This document shows, one piece after another, positions 25,783 through 34,534 of a stretch of 64,000 nt of DNA. The position numbers were made by a program, and so were the translations under genes. The notes below the pieces were generated by a model, which had not been told where the DNA came from, did not search any database, and saw nothing but the letters and a program-made list of their open reading frames with translations. Location of the stretch: contig NZ_JAGENB010000007.1 of the NCBI RefSeq assembly GCF_019991125.1, positions 108,781 to 172,780 on the forward strand, given 5' to 3'. Numbering within the stretch: the first letter of the stretch is position 1; the number at the start of each line of letters is the position of its first letter. This DNA comes from Phyllobacterium calauticae. Its GTDB lineage: Bacteria; Pseudomonadota; Alphaproteobacteria; Rhizobiales; Rhizobiaceae.

Positions 25783-26762
25783 CCATTCTCACCGAAGCCG
25801 AACTGCGCCGCATCGTTTCTCTCGATCTGGATGCGGTTGCATGCATCGAAGCTGCCTTTGAAGCCCTTGCTACGAAGGCCGTTGCCATGCCGCCGATCCT
25901 GCGGCTCGACATCCCCGAACATCGCGGCGAAGTGGATGTCAAAACCGCCTATGTGCCCGGTATCGATGCCTTTGCGATCAAGATCAGCCCCGGCTTTTTC
26001 AACAATCCCCAGATCGGCCTTCCCAGCGTCAACGGCATGATGGTGCTGTTCTCCAGCAAGACGGGACTGGTCGAAGCTTTGCTGCTCGACAACGGCTATC
26101 TGACGGATGTCCGCACAGCGGCCGCCGGAGCAGTGGCAGCGAAATATCTCGCCCGCAAGGACGCAAGCATTGCAACGATCTTCGGTGCGGGCGTGCAGGC
26201 ACAACTGCAGCTCAAGGCACTGACACTGGTTCGTCCCATTGGCGAAGCGCGCCTGTGGGCGCGTGATCCGCAAAAAGCCGAAGCGACAGCAGCCAATATA
26301 CGGGCAGAGCTTGGCATCCGGATCTTCGTTGAAAGCGATCCGTCGAAAGCCGTTGCAGGGAGCCATGTCATCGTCACGACAACGCCATCCGAGAAGCCAT
26401 TGCTTCGGGCGGAGTGGCTGGAACCCGGTCAGCATGTGACCGCAATGGGGTCCGATGCCGAGCACAAGAACGAAATTGATCCGGCCGTTATCCGGTTTGC
26501 CGATCTCTATGTGGCCGACAGCCTGAAACAGACGCGGCGGCTGGGCGAACTCCATCACGCCATAGCCGCAGGCCTTATTCCCGAGAACCAGGCCTTTCCG
26601 GAACTCGGTGCCATCATTGCCGGCACCAGCGCCGGCCGACAATCGGACCATGCGATCACCATTACCGATCTGACCGGTACCGGCGTCCAAGACACCGCCA
26701 TTGCCACGCTTGCCCGTGACCGTGCCCAAAGGGCCGGTGCCGGTACGGCGTTTGAAAGTTGA
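25770..26762 (+). CDS. eutC: Ectoine utilisation protein EutC, ornithine cyclodeaminase/mu-crystallin family
   Basis: A 330-residue member of the ornithine cyclodeaminase family. The NAD-binding Rossmann stretch is ATIFGAGVQAQLQLKALTLV, and the family motifs TDVRTAAAGAVAAKYLARKD and VTAMGSDAEHKNEIDP are present. In the pathway it acts with EutB to form ectoine from the hydroxyectoine-derived intermediate. The ATG overlaps the end of eutB. Confidence 0.9.
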   Translation: MSRMTILTEAELRRIVSLDLDAVACIEAAFEALATKAVAMPPILRLDIPEHRGEVDVKTAYVPGIDAFAIKISPGFFNNPQIGLPSVNGMMVLFSSKTGLVEALLLDNGYLTDVRTAAAGAVAAKYLARKDASIATIFGAGVQAQLQLKALTLVRPIGEARLWARDPQKAEATAANIRAELGIRIFVESDPSKAVAGSHVIVTTTPSEKPLLRAEWLEPGQHVTAMGSDAEHKNEIDPAVIRFADLYVADSLKQTRRLGELHHAIAAGLIPENQAFPELGAIIAGTSAGRQSDHAITITDLTGTGVQDTAIATLARDRAQRAGAGTAFES

Positions 26763-26785
26763 TATTCGAAAGTAAGGAAACCAGA

Positions 26786-27967
26786 ATGACCGAGCCCAAT
26801 CTGAAGTTCAGCCGCGACGAGTTTGCGCAGAGGCTGGCAAAAACCCGCAAGTCCATGGAGAAAAAGGGCATCGACGTACTGATCTGCAGCGATCCCTCCA
26901 ACATGGCATGGCTGACGGGTTATGATGGCTGGTCGTTTTACGTGCATCAGGCAGTGATCGTTCCACCGGAAGGCGAACCTATCTGGTACGGCCGCGGGCA
27001 GGATGCGAACGGCGCGAAGCGTACCGCCTATCTCGAGCACGACAATATCGTCGGCTATCCCGATCACTACGTTCAATCCACTGAACGTCACCCGATGGAT
27101 TTTCTGTCAAAACTTCTGGACGAGCGCGGATGGAGCAAGAAGACCATCGGCGTCGAGATGGACAATTACTGGTTCACGGCAGCAGCCTTCGCCTCGTTGC
27201 AAAAACATTTGCCCAATGCCCGGTTTGTCGATGGAACCGCACTCGTCAACTGGCAGCGCGCCGTGAAAAGCAAGACTGAGCTCGACTATATGCGCAAGGC
27301 CGCACGCATTGTCGAACTCATGCACCAGCGGATCGTCGACAAAATCGAAGTCGGCATGCGCAAATGCGATCTCGTTGCCGAAATCTACGATGCCGGCATT
27401 CGCGGAACCAAAGCATTCGGCGGCGACTATCCGGCCATCGTGCCGCTGCTTCCATCCGGGGCGGATGCATCTGCCCCCCACCTGACCTGGGATGACCAGC
27501 CCATGAAGAGCGGCGAAGGCACGTTCTTCGAAATCGCCGGTTGCTTCAACCGCTATCACGTACCGCTGTCCCGTACGGTTTTCCTGGGCAAACCAACCCA
27601 GGCGTTTCTGGATGCGGAAAAGGCGACGCTTGAGGGGATGGAAGCAGGGCTTGCCGCCGCCAAACCGGGCAATACCTGCGAAGACATTGCCAATGCCTTT
27701 TTCGGCGTGCTCATGAAATACGGCATCATCAAGGACAACCGCACCGGTTACCCCATCGGGATTTCCTATCCGCCGGATTGGGGCGAGCGCACCATGAGCC
27801 TGCGCCCCGGGGACAAAACCGTGCTGGAACCGGGCATGACATTCCATTTCATGACCGGTCTCTGGCTTGAAACCATGGGTCTCGAGATCACCGAAAGCAT
27901 TCTGATCACGGAAACCGGCGTCGAATGTCTTGCCAACGTGCCCCGGCAGCTTTTTGTGAAGAATTGA
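26786..27967 (+). CDS. doeA: Ectoine hydrolase, M24 peptidase family (DoeA/EutD)
   Basis: A 393-residue protein with the creatinase/aminopeptidase P (M24) fold: an N-terminal domain (ICSDPSNMAWLTGYDGWSFY) and a pita-bread catalytic domain. In DoeA the usual metal-binding residues of the peptidases are largely absent, and the stretch FEIAGCFNRYHVPLSRTVFL fits the ectoine hydrolases. It opens the ectoine ring to N-acetyl-diaminobutyrate. The frame is open upstream via a TTG; the ATG at 26786 with AAGGAAA ahead is preferred. It is followed five bases later by doeB. Confidence 0.92.
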   Translation: MTEPNLKFSRDEFAQRLAKTRKSMEKKGIDVLICSDPSNMAWLTGYDGWSFYVHQAVIVPPEGEPIWYGRGQDANGAKRTAYLEHDNIVGYPDHYVQSTERHPMDFLSKLLDERGWSKKTIGVEMDNYWFTAAAFASLQKHLPNARFVDGTALVNWQRAVKSKTELDYMRKAARIVELMHQRIVDKIEVGMRKCDLVAEIYDAGIRGTKAFGGDYPAIVPLLPSGADASAPHLTWDDQPMKSGEGTFFEIAGCFNRYHVPLSRTVFLGKPTQAFLDAEKATLEGMEAGLAAAKPGNTCEDIANAFFGVLMKYGIIKDNRTGYPIGISYPPDWGERTMSLRPGDKTVLEPGMTFHFMTGLWLETMGLEITESILITETGVECLANVPRQLFVKN

Positions 27968-27972
27968 TACCC

Positions 27973-28980
27973 ATGACATCAGCTAATCTTCTAGCCCCAT
28001 CCCCCATCACGCCGACCGTCGATTTTGACAGGGACGGCGTGCAGCATGGCTTCCTGCGCCTGCCTTACAGCAGGGATGATTCCGCTTGGGGGTCGGTCAT
28101 GATTCCCATTGCGGTCATCCGCAATGGCAAGGGTCCGACAGCGCTTTTGACGGGCGGGAACCACGGCGACGAATACGAAGGACCAATCGCTCTCTCGGAT
28201 CTGGCGCGCACGCTCGACCCGAAAGAGGTCAACGGCACTGTGATCATCGTCCCCGCCATGAACTATCCGGCCTTCCGCGCCGGGACACGCACTTCGCCCA
28301 TTGACAAGGGCAACATGAACCGCAGTTTCCCGGGGCGGCCCGACGGGACCGTCACGCAGAAGATCGCCGACTATTTCACGCGGGAGCTGTTGCCCCGCGC
28401 CGATGTGGTTCTGGATTTTCATTCGGGCGGCAAGACACTCGATTTCCTGCCGTTCGCCGCTGCTCACGTCCTGCCAGACAAGGCCCAGGAAGCGCGTGGT
28501 TTCGATGCGGTCAAGGCGTTCTCGGCGCCCTGGTCCATGCGGATGCTGGAGATCGATGCGGTCGGCATGTACGACACCACGGTTGAAGAACTGGGCAAGA
28601 CCTTCGTTACAACCGAGCTTGGCGGGGGCGGTACAGCCAGTGCTGAAACAATCCGTATTGCCAAGCGCGGCGTCAGCAATTTTCTGCGGCATACCGGTAT
28701 TTTGAGCGGTGATGTCGAGCTGCATGAAACACGGTGGATCGACATGCCCTCGGCAGACTGTTTCTCGTTCGCCGAAGATGCCGGCATGATCGAAACGATG
28801 GCCGATCTGGGCGATCCGGTCACCGCGGGTCAGGTCATCGCCCGTATCTATCCCATCGGCCGAACCGGAACAGCGCCAGCGGAGATCAAGGCCCAACTTT
28901 CAGGGATTCTTGCCGCCCGGCATTTTCCCGGATTGGTCAATGCCGGGGACTGTGCCGCAGTGATTGCAGTCATCGAATAG
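27973..28980 (+). CDS. doeB: N-alpha-acetyl-L-2,4-diaminobutyrate deacetylase (DoeB/EutE)
   Basis: A 335-residue zinc hydrolase of the AstE/aspartoacylase family. Zinc ligands are visible in GGNHGDEYEGP (His and Glu, near residues 60-64) and DFHSGG (His, near 155). A substrate-arginine stretch lies at MNRSFPGRPDG. It removes the acetyl group from acetyl-diaminobutyrate, giving the amine used by the aminotransferase in the other arm of the island. The ATG at 27973 follows the doeA stop closely. It is the last gene of the plus-strand ectoine operon. Confidence 0.92.
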   Translation: MTSANLLAPSPITPTVDFDRDGVQHGFLRLPYSRDDSAWGSVMIPIAVIRNGKGPTALLTGGNHGDEYEGPIALSDLARTLDPKEVNGTVIIVPAMNYPAFRAGTRTSPIDKGNMNRSFPGRPDGTVTQKIADYFTRELLPRADVVLDFHSGGKTLDFLPFAAAHVLPDKAQEARGFDAVKAFSAPWSMRMLEIDAVGMYDTTVEELGKTFVTTELGGGGTASAETIRIAKRGVSNFLRHTGILSGDVELHETRWIDMPSADCFSFAEDAGMIETMADLGDPVTAGQVIARIYPIGRTGTAPAEIKAQLSGILAARHFPGLVNAGDCAAVIAVIE

Positions 28981-28988
28981 GTGACTTG

Positions 28989-29012
28989 CCACCGTGGTAC
29001 ATCCTGCGGTGG
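28989..29012 (+). terminator. Hairpin after doeB
   Basis: CCACCG (28989-28994) pairs with CGGTGG (29007-29012) around a 12-base loop, nine bases after the doeB stop; only a short TT follows. It could end the ectoine operon, but the stem is short. Confidence 0.35.
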
Positions 29013-29062
29013 TTCCTGTGCGCTGCAACGTCACTTTGCCTGTGGCAGCTGTTCGGCACACA

Positions 29063-29833
29063 TTATCGCTGCTCTATGCGTTTGAGTACGGATCCAAGAG
29101 CCAGCGTCAGAGCCTGTGTGCCGCCGTTCTCGGTAAACTCCGTCAAGACCTGCTCATTCAGACCGCCCTTTGTCGAAAAATCGGACGCCATCGCCTCGAA
29201 CGATCGCGCCTCCGCTGCGCCCGTTGCGTGGGACAGGCCCCCAAACAGCTGCCTTAAATAGGTGCTCGCTTGGTCATAGGACATTCCTTCCGCTTCAAGC
29301 CAGCGGGCGCTTGTTTCCAACAGGCCGAAATATGTGCCCATCAACGCACTCGCCGCGCCAAAAAGATCGTACTGCTTGAGATCTTTTGCCTGAACTGCGG
29401 TTCCCAACGAAGAAAACAGATCAGCTATCTGGTCATGAGGCGGATATATGGCTGTGGCGCCCTGTAGATCAGCCACAAATGGAAGAGGAATTGCCCGGGT
29501 AATCGTGACGGGCGCGTCAATCCACCTGGCAAGCGCTTCGATTTGGATAGCGGCAATAAAGCTCACCACATGTTGATCGTCGCGAAATCTGAGTTCCCCG
29601 ATCACTTCCTCGGCAATTTGCGGTCTTACCGCAAGAAACACGATGTCGGTGCTGTCAACCACATCCTGGTTGTCTTTTCCTACGCGCACGATCGGAAACA
29701 TTTCGTCAAGTCGGGCAGCGACGCTTGAACTGCGAGGCGAGACAACAAGGGTTTCGACATCGGATCTTGATTTCATTAGGCCGGTCACGACCGCCTCAGT
29801 TATCGCGCCGGATCCGATGAATCCCAGTCTCAT
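29063..29833 (-). CDS. proC: Pyrroline-5-carboxylate reductase-like oxidoreductase
   Basis: A 256-residue NAD(P)-dependent reductase of the ProC family. It begins with the Rossmann motif LGFIGSGAITEAVVTG, has the FLAVRPQIAEEV stretch, and ends in a helical dimer domain (SYDQASTYLRQLFGGLSHA). In-frame ATGs lie upstream (29854, 29884); 29833 is chosen because GAGGGA precedes it and the Rossmann strand starts at once. ProC makes proline, an alternative osmolyte, but this copy next to the ectoine operon may be a paralogue with another imine substrate. It converges with the ectoine operon; 82 bases separate them. Confidence 0.82.
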   Translation of the reverse strand: MRLGFIGSGAITEAVVTGLMKSRSDVETLVVSPRSSSVAARLDEMFPIVRVGKDNQDVVDSTDIVFLAVRPQIAEEVIGELRFRDDQHVVSFIAAIQIEALARWIDAPVTITRAIPLPFVADLQGATAIYPPHDQIADLFSSLGTAVQAKDLKQYDLFGAASALMGTYFGLLETSARWLEAEGMSYDQASTYLRQLFGGLSHATGAAEARSFEAMASDFSTKGGLNEQVLTEFTENGGTQALTLALGSVLKRIEQR

Positions 29834-30104
29834 GAGCTTCCCTCTCATTCGCATTGCGTTATCGCGTCCACAGTGGTCAATCAAATGAAACCCGCTATGG
29901 CGAACATTGACAGACTAATGGTCTCTCGGAGGTGGGTCCAGCCACATCCATCCACGGCAACAGCACATCGCCCTCAAGCAAAGCAGGAATTGTTGGTTTG
30001 TCAGTGCTGCGGCTGCCTGAAGTTGATATGTTGACGCTGTCGACTGAACCGGTCTCCAATCTTCATTGACCAACCGGGTGGGCCAACCAGGGTCTGAAGC
30101 CGCT
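29834..30104. other. Intergenic stretch with no recognised gene
   Basis: About 270 bases between the proC-like gene and the MFS gene. A minus-strand frame of 75 codons (29915-30142) crosses it and overlaps the end of the MFS gene, but its composition is unlike a protein gene and no ribosome site is seen. The region holds the proC-like promoter by position only. Confidence 0.4.
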
Positions 30105-31403
30105 TCATGAAATTTTCTCGCGTACTTGAGGCTGCTCTTCACCCCGAGAAATCAGCCGCTCGACGATGAATACAAGGCATCCCGCCACCGTTAAACATGC
30201 CGCGAGAAAGAACATCGGTGCAATCGTGCTGCCCGTCGCATCCTTTATCCATGGCACGACGTTTTGAGCAATGAACCCGCCCAGATTGCCGACCGAATTG
30301 ATCGCGGCCAACCCCGCTGCCGCGCCGGCGCCTCTGAGAAACCGCGAGGGCATGCTCCAGAAAACGGGTTGCCCGGCGAATATTCCACCGGCGGCAAGGC
30401 AAAGAAAAGCAAACTGCAGCGTCTGATTGGAAATCACGGCAGATAAGACCAGGCAGATCGCGCCAAAAAAGGCTGGTACGACGATGTAGGGTGTCTGCCA
30501 GCGTGCCCGCGCCGCCATATGCGGCACGACATAAAGCGCCACAGACACCACCACCCAGGGAATGATGTTCAGAAAACCGTTGGCAACATTGCCGATGCCG
30601 AAGCTTTTCAGAACGGTTGGCAACCAATAGCTCAAACCATAGGCCGAGAGCGGAAAGCCGATGAAACATACCGACATGAGCAGGACACGCGGGTCAAGGA
30701 GCGCCTTGAATGCATGGCCGCCTTCCGTCCCAAGATTTGAATTCTCGTCGTCGATGCGCTTTTTCAGCCAATCCTTTTCCGCTGCTGTCAGGAATGTTGC
30801 CTTTTCCGGCCGGTCGTCCAGATAGAACCACGTCACGATCCCGGCAATCACCGCGGGAACGCCGGTAACAAGAAATACCCATTCCCAGCCTTTGAGGCCA
30901 AGAAGGCCATCCATGGCCAACAACGATCCGCCAAGCGGCGCTCCGATCGCATTGGCCACGGCGCTGAATATCATGAAGAGACCGACCATTGCGCCGCGAT
31001 AACGCGCTGGATACCACAGCGTCATGAGATAAAGCACGCCGGGGAAAAAGCCGGCCTCACACACACCCAGCAGAAAACGAAGGACGTAAAACATGCCGGC
31101 GCTCTGCGTGAATGCCAGCGCTATGGTCACCAGGCCCCATGAGACGAGAATTCGGGCGAACCATCGGCTCGCACCGAATTTTTCCAGAAACAGGTTGCTT
31201 GGAACTTCAAAGATGAAATAGCCGATAAAAAACAGCGACGCTCCGAGCCCATAGGCATACTCGCTCATGCCGAGAGCATCGACCATCTGCAGTTTGGCAA
31301 AGCTGACATTCTGCCGATCGATATAGGCGATCAGATAGAGGATGCCGAGGAATGGCATCAAGCGCCACGATATCTTGCTTATCAACTGTTTTTCTACGAC
31401 CAT
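30105..31403 (-). CDS. MFS transporter, anion:cation symporter (ACS) type
   Basis: A 432-residue transporter with about 12 membrane segments. The ACS signature near the start is FLGILYLIAYIDRQNVSFAK, and the conserved loop motif after segment 2-3 is NLFLEKFGASRWFARILVSW. ACS carriers take up sugar acids and other organic anions (hexuronates, galactonate, tartrate). A TTG start at 31415 is possible; the ATG at 31403 has GGAG seven bases ahead. It is the distal gene of MFS-DHDPS-MFS on the minus strand, downstream of a FadR-type regulator. Confidence 0.9.
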   Translation of the reverse strand: MVVEKQLISKISWRLMPFLGILYLIAYIDRQNVSFAKLQMVDALGMSEYAYGLGASLFFIGYFIFEVPSNLFLEKFGASRWFARILVSWGLVTIALAFTQSAGMFYVLRFLLGVCEAGFFPGVLYLMTLWYPARYRGAMVGLFMIFSAVANAIGAPLGGSLLAMDGLLGLKGWEWVFLVTGVPAVIAGIVTWFYLDDRPEKATFLTAAEKDWLKKRIDDENSNLGTEGGHAFKALLDPRVLLMSVCFIGFPLSAYGLSYWLPTVLKSFGIGNVANGFLNIIPWVVVSVALYVVPHMAARARWQTPYIVVPAFFGAICLVLSAVISNQTLQFAFLCLAAGGIFAGQPVFWSMPSRFLRGAGAAAGLAAINSVGNLGGFIAQNVVPWIKDATGSTIAPMFFLAACLTVAGCLVFIVERLISRGEEQPQVREKIS

Positions 31404-31445
31404 GATATTCTCCAAGAGGCATTGTGGGTGAAGCAGCCGAATCCA

Positions 31446-32381
31446 TCAGGCCGGCTGTTGCTGGGTGCCTGTTACTGGTGTTTGTCCGAACCGGCCGAGG
31501 CGCCGGGCGTGAAGCTGCACCAGCCGCTCACCGAAGGCGGTCGGGCGCATCGCCGGAGCTCGATCGAAAACCTCGATCCCAGCCCGTGCGGCGAAGAGGC
31601 GTTTGCCGTAACACATCAGATGTTCGATTCCCTGCATGACAAACGCCACGGCGGGCAGCATCTGCGCATAGGTGTCTTCCGCCGATGCCAGATTGCCGGA
31701 CCTGTAATCCTTATAGGCCCGTACGGCATAATCGATGATGTCCGGCGCAAGGATATAACCGGCGCAGCCTCCATTGAGCCCATCGATCAGTTCAAGTCCG
31801 CCGCGGCCATTGAACACCGGAACGCTGCTGCCTATTGCCTGAATGAGGGTTTCGACATCCACAGCCGATGCCTCGGCTTTCAGCAGGCGGATATTGGGGT
31901 GACGGGTGGTAAGAGCCGTCATATCCGCTGCCCCGAGGCCGCGGCCCAGAAATGCCGGCGCATTCTGTATGGCGACGGGCAATGACGTGGCATCGGCCAC
32001 CCTTCCGAAAAAGGCTATGTATTCCTGTGCATTGAAGCTTCCGGCAATGGGCGGCTGGAGGATAACCCAGTTCGCCCCCACCCGTTCGGCATGGCGCACC
32101 TGCGCGATCTGTTCGGCAACAGATGTGCCGAAGATCGTAAAGGCCAACGGCAGGCGTCCGGCATTGTCCTCGGCCAGCCAATCCATGACCGTCCGCCTCT
32201 CATGTTCGGTCAATTTGGCGACTTCCGTCGCCAACCCAAGCGCGGCGATACCCTGCACGCCGGTCGAAATGGCAATCTCGGTCTGCTTGCGCATGGCTTG
32301 GCGATCGAGTTTTTCGTCCCGATTGAAGAAGGCGTACAAAATGGCGTGGATGCCGGAAAAATCATTGGATGTAGCGTTCAA
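31446..32381 (-). CDS. Dihydrodipicolinate synthase-family aldolase/dehydratase
   Basis: A 311-residue TIM-barrel enzyme of the DHDPS/NAL family. The Schiff-base lysine is in IRLLKAEASAVD (near residue 168). The catalytic tyrosine motif usual in the family (YNxP) is replaced by IQNAPAFLG, so the chemistry may differ from standard members. In oxidative sugar routes this family supplies 2-keto-3-deoxy-arabonate dehydratase or keto-deoxy-sugar-acid aldolase. It sits between two ACS carriers and overlaps the upstream MFS gene by four bases. Its substrate is inferred to be a keto-deoxy sugar acid from the neighbourhood. Confidence 0.87.
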   Translation of the reverse strand: MNATSNDFSGIHAILYAFFNRDEKLDRQAMRKQTEIAISTGVQGIAALGLATEVAKLTEHERRTVMDWLAEDNAGRLPLAFTIFGTSVAEQIAQVRHAERVGANWVILQPPIAGSFNAQEYIAFFGRVADATSLPVAIQNAPAFLGRGLGAADMTALTTRHPNIRLLKAEASAVDVETLIQAIGSSVPVFNGRGGLELIDGLNGGCAGYILAPDIIDYAVRAYKDYRSGNLASAEDTYAQMLPAVAFVMQGIEHLMCYGKRLFAARAGIEVFDRAPAMRPTAFGERLVQLHARRLGRFGQTPVTGTQQQPA

Positions 32382-33682
32382 AATTGTTTCCCCAGAATAG
32401 GCAATGGCAGATTGGAACGAGCACGGCGTGCAAGGGCAATGCCCAATATCCCGCCGATGACAAGCGCAGCAGCAACAAGGCCCAAGGCTATATTATAGTT
32501 GCCTGTTGCCTGCCGGATGCTGCCGATAACCGGTGGCAGAGCAAGACCGGCGACATTCGCAAGGGCGTTGATCAACGCGATGGAGACAGCAGCGGCAACG
32601 CCGGATACATATTCCGTGGTGACAGCCCAGAATATCGGAATGACCGCCCAGTTCAGTCCAACGGAAAGAACGAGCAAGGCGTAGCGGACATAGATGTCAC
32701 CGGAAAACACTGCCGCGATGATCGCAACGCCTGACGCGACAAGGGGAAGGCCGAGATGCAGAGCTCTTTCGCCGGTCGCATCGGAATGCCGGCCATTGAG
32801 AAACATGAAAATGCAGGCTGCAACAAATGGCACTGCTGAAAGCAGACTGACGATCAGATTGTTGCTGCCCGACAGATCTTTGACGATCAAAGGCATGAAA
32901 AGTGTCAACCCGATTGTGCCGAAGGCCTGCAGCAGCCAGAACACCGCCAGCAACCAGATGTGCATATCAGCAAACGCTGCAACCCACGCGGTCTTGTGTG
33001 ATACAACCGCCGCCTGTTCGCTCTGGATCGCCTGTTCCAGACCGCTCTGCTGCTCCGGCGTCAGCCAGCGTGCATCGGCGGGCCGGTCCGGCAGGAACCT
33101 GAGAACCAGGAAACCCAACAGGATGGCCGGTACGCCTTCGATGAGGAAAACCCACCGCCAGCCCGAAACGCCCAGTACACCGTGGGCATTCAACAGCAAT
33201 CCTGAAAGAGGCAAGCCGATAACGGAAGCAAGAGCAGCGCCGATATAGAAGAACGACATGGCATGGGCGCGATCCCTCGATGGATACCATCTGGCAAGGT
33301 AGTAGATGATTCCCGGTGTAAACCCGGCTTCCGCTGCGCCGAGCAGAAGACGCATGCCGTAAAGCTGGTAAGCGCTTGTTACCAGCGCCATGCCTGCGGC
33401 GATGATTCCCCATGTTACCATGATGCGGGCGATCCACCGGCGTGCGCCAAATCGCGTCAGCGCGATATTGCTGGGAATTTCGAAGACGATGTAGGTGGCA
33501 AAGAACAGGCCAGCCGCAATCCCGTACATGCGCTCTGTCAGTTGCAATTCCGCGTTCATCCCCAATGCCGCTACGGAGATGTTCGACCGGTCGATATAGG
33601 CGACCAGATAAAGCAGCATCACAAAGGGCAAAATGCGTCGGTTGACGCGCCTGATCGCGTCGGACGTGTTGTAAGCAGTCAT
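32378..33682 (-). CDS. MFS transporter, ACS type
   Basis: A 434-residue carrier with about 12 membrane segments. It opens with LPFVMLLYLVAYIDRSNISV and has the ACS loop NIALTRFGARRWIARIMVTW. It is related to the other MFS carrier in this cluster (30105-31403). GGGGAGG precedes the ATG. It is divergent from the FadR-type regulator and starts beside a 41-base palindrome that is the probable operator, so it is likely induced by its substrate, a sugar acid or breakdown product. Confidence 0.9.
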   Translation of the reverse strand: MTAYNTSDAIRRVNRRILPFVMLLYLVAYIDRSNISVAALGMNAELQLTERMYGIAAGLFFATYIVFEIPSNIALTRFGARRWIARIMVTWGIIAAGMALVTSAYQLYGMRLLLGAAEAGFTPGIIYYLARWYPSRDRAHAMSFFYIGAALASVIGLPLSGLLLNAHGVLGVSGWRWVFLIEGVPAILLGFLVLRFLPDRPADARWLTPEQQSGLEQAIQSEQAAVVSHKTAWVAAFADMHIWLLAVFWLLQAFGTIGLTLFMPLIVKDLSGSNNLIVSLLSAVPFVAACIFMFLNGRHSDATGERALHLGLPLVASGVAIIAAVFSGDIYVRYALLVLSVGLNWAVIPIFWAVTTEYVSGVAAAVSIALINALANVAGLALPPVIGSIRQATGNYNIALGLVAAALVIGGILGIALARRARSNLPLPILGKQF

Positions 33683-33714
33683 TTATTCCTCCCCAGAGCC
33701 GCTCTCCCAAGCGG

Positions 33715-33755
33715 CCTATCAAACATCATACGTTTAACATATGATGTTTGATAGG
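33715..33755. promoter_or_regulatory. Perfect 41-base palindrome between the MFS gene and the FadR-type gene
   Basis: CCTATCAAACATCATA (33715-33730) and TATGATGTTTGATAGG (33740-33755) are exact reverse complements around a nine-base spacer. It lies 33 bases from the MFS start and 80 from the regulator start, so it is the probable operator for both directions. Confidence 0.7.
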
Positions 33756-33834
33756 CAAGAAACTTTTTTGGAGTTCCACTCCGATTGTGTATGGGTGATG
33801 AAGCACGCAACAATTGGTCGATGAGGTAAAAGCC

Positions 33835-34521
33835 ATGAGTATCCGGAAGCCGAACCGAACCCGGATTGTAGTGGCAGCGCTCGGGGCCCGCATCGCAAGC
33901 GGCGAGTTTGCGCCCGGGGCACTCCTGCCCTCGGAAACGGTGCTTGAGCAAGAATACGAGGTCAGCCGTACCGTCATTCGCGAAGCCACCAAGATCCTGT
34001 CGGCCAAAGGCCTGGTGACCGTGCGCCAGCGACATGGAACCCATGTCAACCCGCGTGAGCAGTGGATGTGGATGGATGGCGAGCTCATCAGCTGGCTGGC
34101 AAACGGCAAGGCCGCCAAGAGCGATCTTCTGGCATTCGCCGAGGCACGGCAGATCATCGAGCCCGGCGCTGCAGCTCTTGCCGCCCTGCGGGCAACACAG
34201 AAACAGCGCGCGGAGATCGTCGCAGCCTATGAACGGATGAAGACAGGCCACGCATCACCGCAGGAGGCCATACTCGCCGACAAGCAGTTCCATCTTGCTA
34301 TTCTGGACGCAACGCACAACCCTGTTCTGCAGAGCCTGCGCCAGACGATCGAGTCCATTCTGGACGCAATTTTCCCCCATACGGTTGGCACATTCACCCA
34401 CAACCTCGACAATCACGGCGAGGTTGCCGATGCGATAGCGCGCGGCGATCCCGAAGCCGCACGCTCCAATATGGAGAAGGTCCTGCAGCATACCACGGGG
34501 TTTCTGCAGTCCGTCGGTTGA
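33835..34521 (+). CDS. FadR/GntR-family regulator
   Basis: A 228-residue regulator with an N-terminal winged helix (ALLPSETVLEQEYEVSRTVI then REATKILSAKGL, about 25-75) and an all-helical FCD ligand domain. The FCD metal-ligand region shows DKQFHLAILDATHNPVL and a later NLDNHGEVADAIARGD. The ATG at 33835 follows GAGGTAAA. It is divergent from the MFS-DHDPS-MFS operon and convergent with the sugar operon that ends in the IlvD-type gene. It probably represses the former when no sugar-acid inducer is present. Confidence 0.9.
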   Translation: MSIRKPNRTRIVVAALGARIASGEFAPGALLPSETVLEQEYEVSRTVIREATKILSAKGLVTVRQRHGTHVNPREQWMWMDGELISWLANGKAAKSDLLAFAEARQIIEPGAAALAALRATQKQRAEIVAAYERMKTGHASPQEAILADKQFHLAILDATHNPVLQSLRQTIESILDAIFPHTVGTFTHNLDNHGEVADAIARGDPEAARSNMEKVLQHTTGFLQSVG

Positions 34522-34534
34522 AGCGAGCGAAGCT

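Noticed and set aside
29915..30142. 75-codon minus-strand frame upstream of the proC-like gene
   Set aside because: It overlaps the end of the MFS gene, has no ribosome site and unlikely composition (CLRAMCCCRGWMW).
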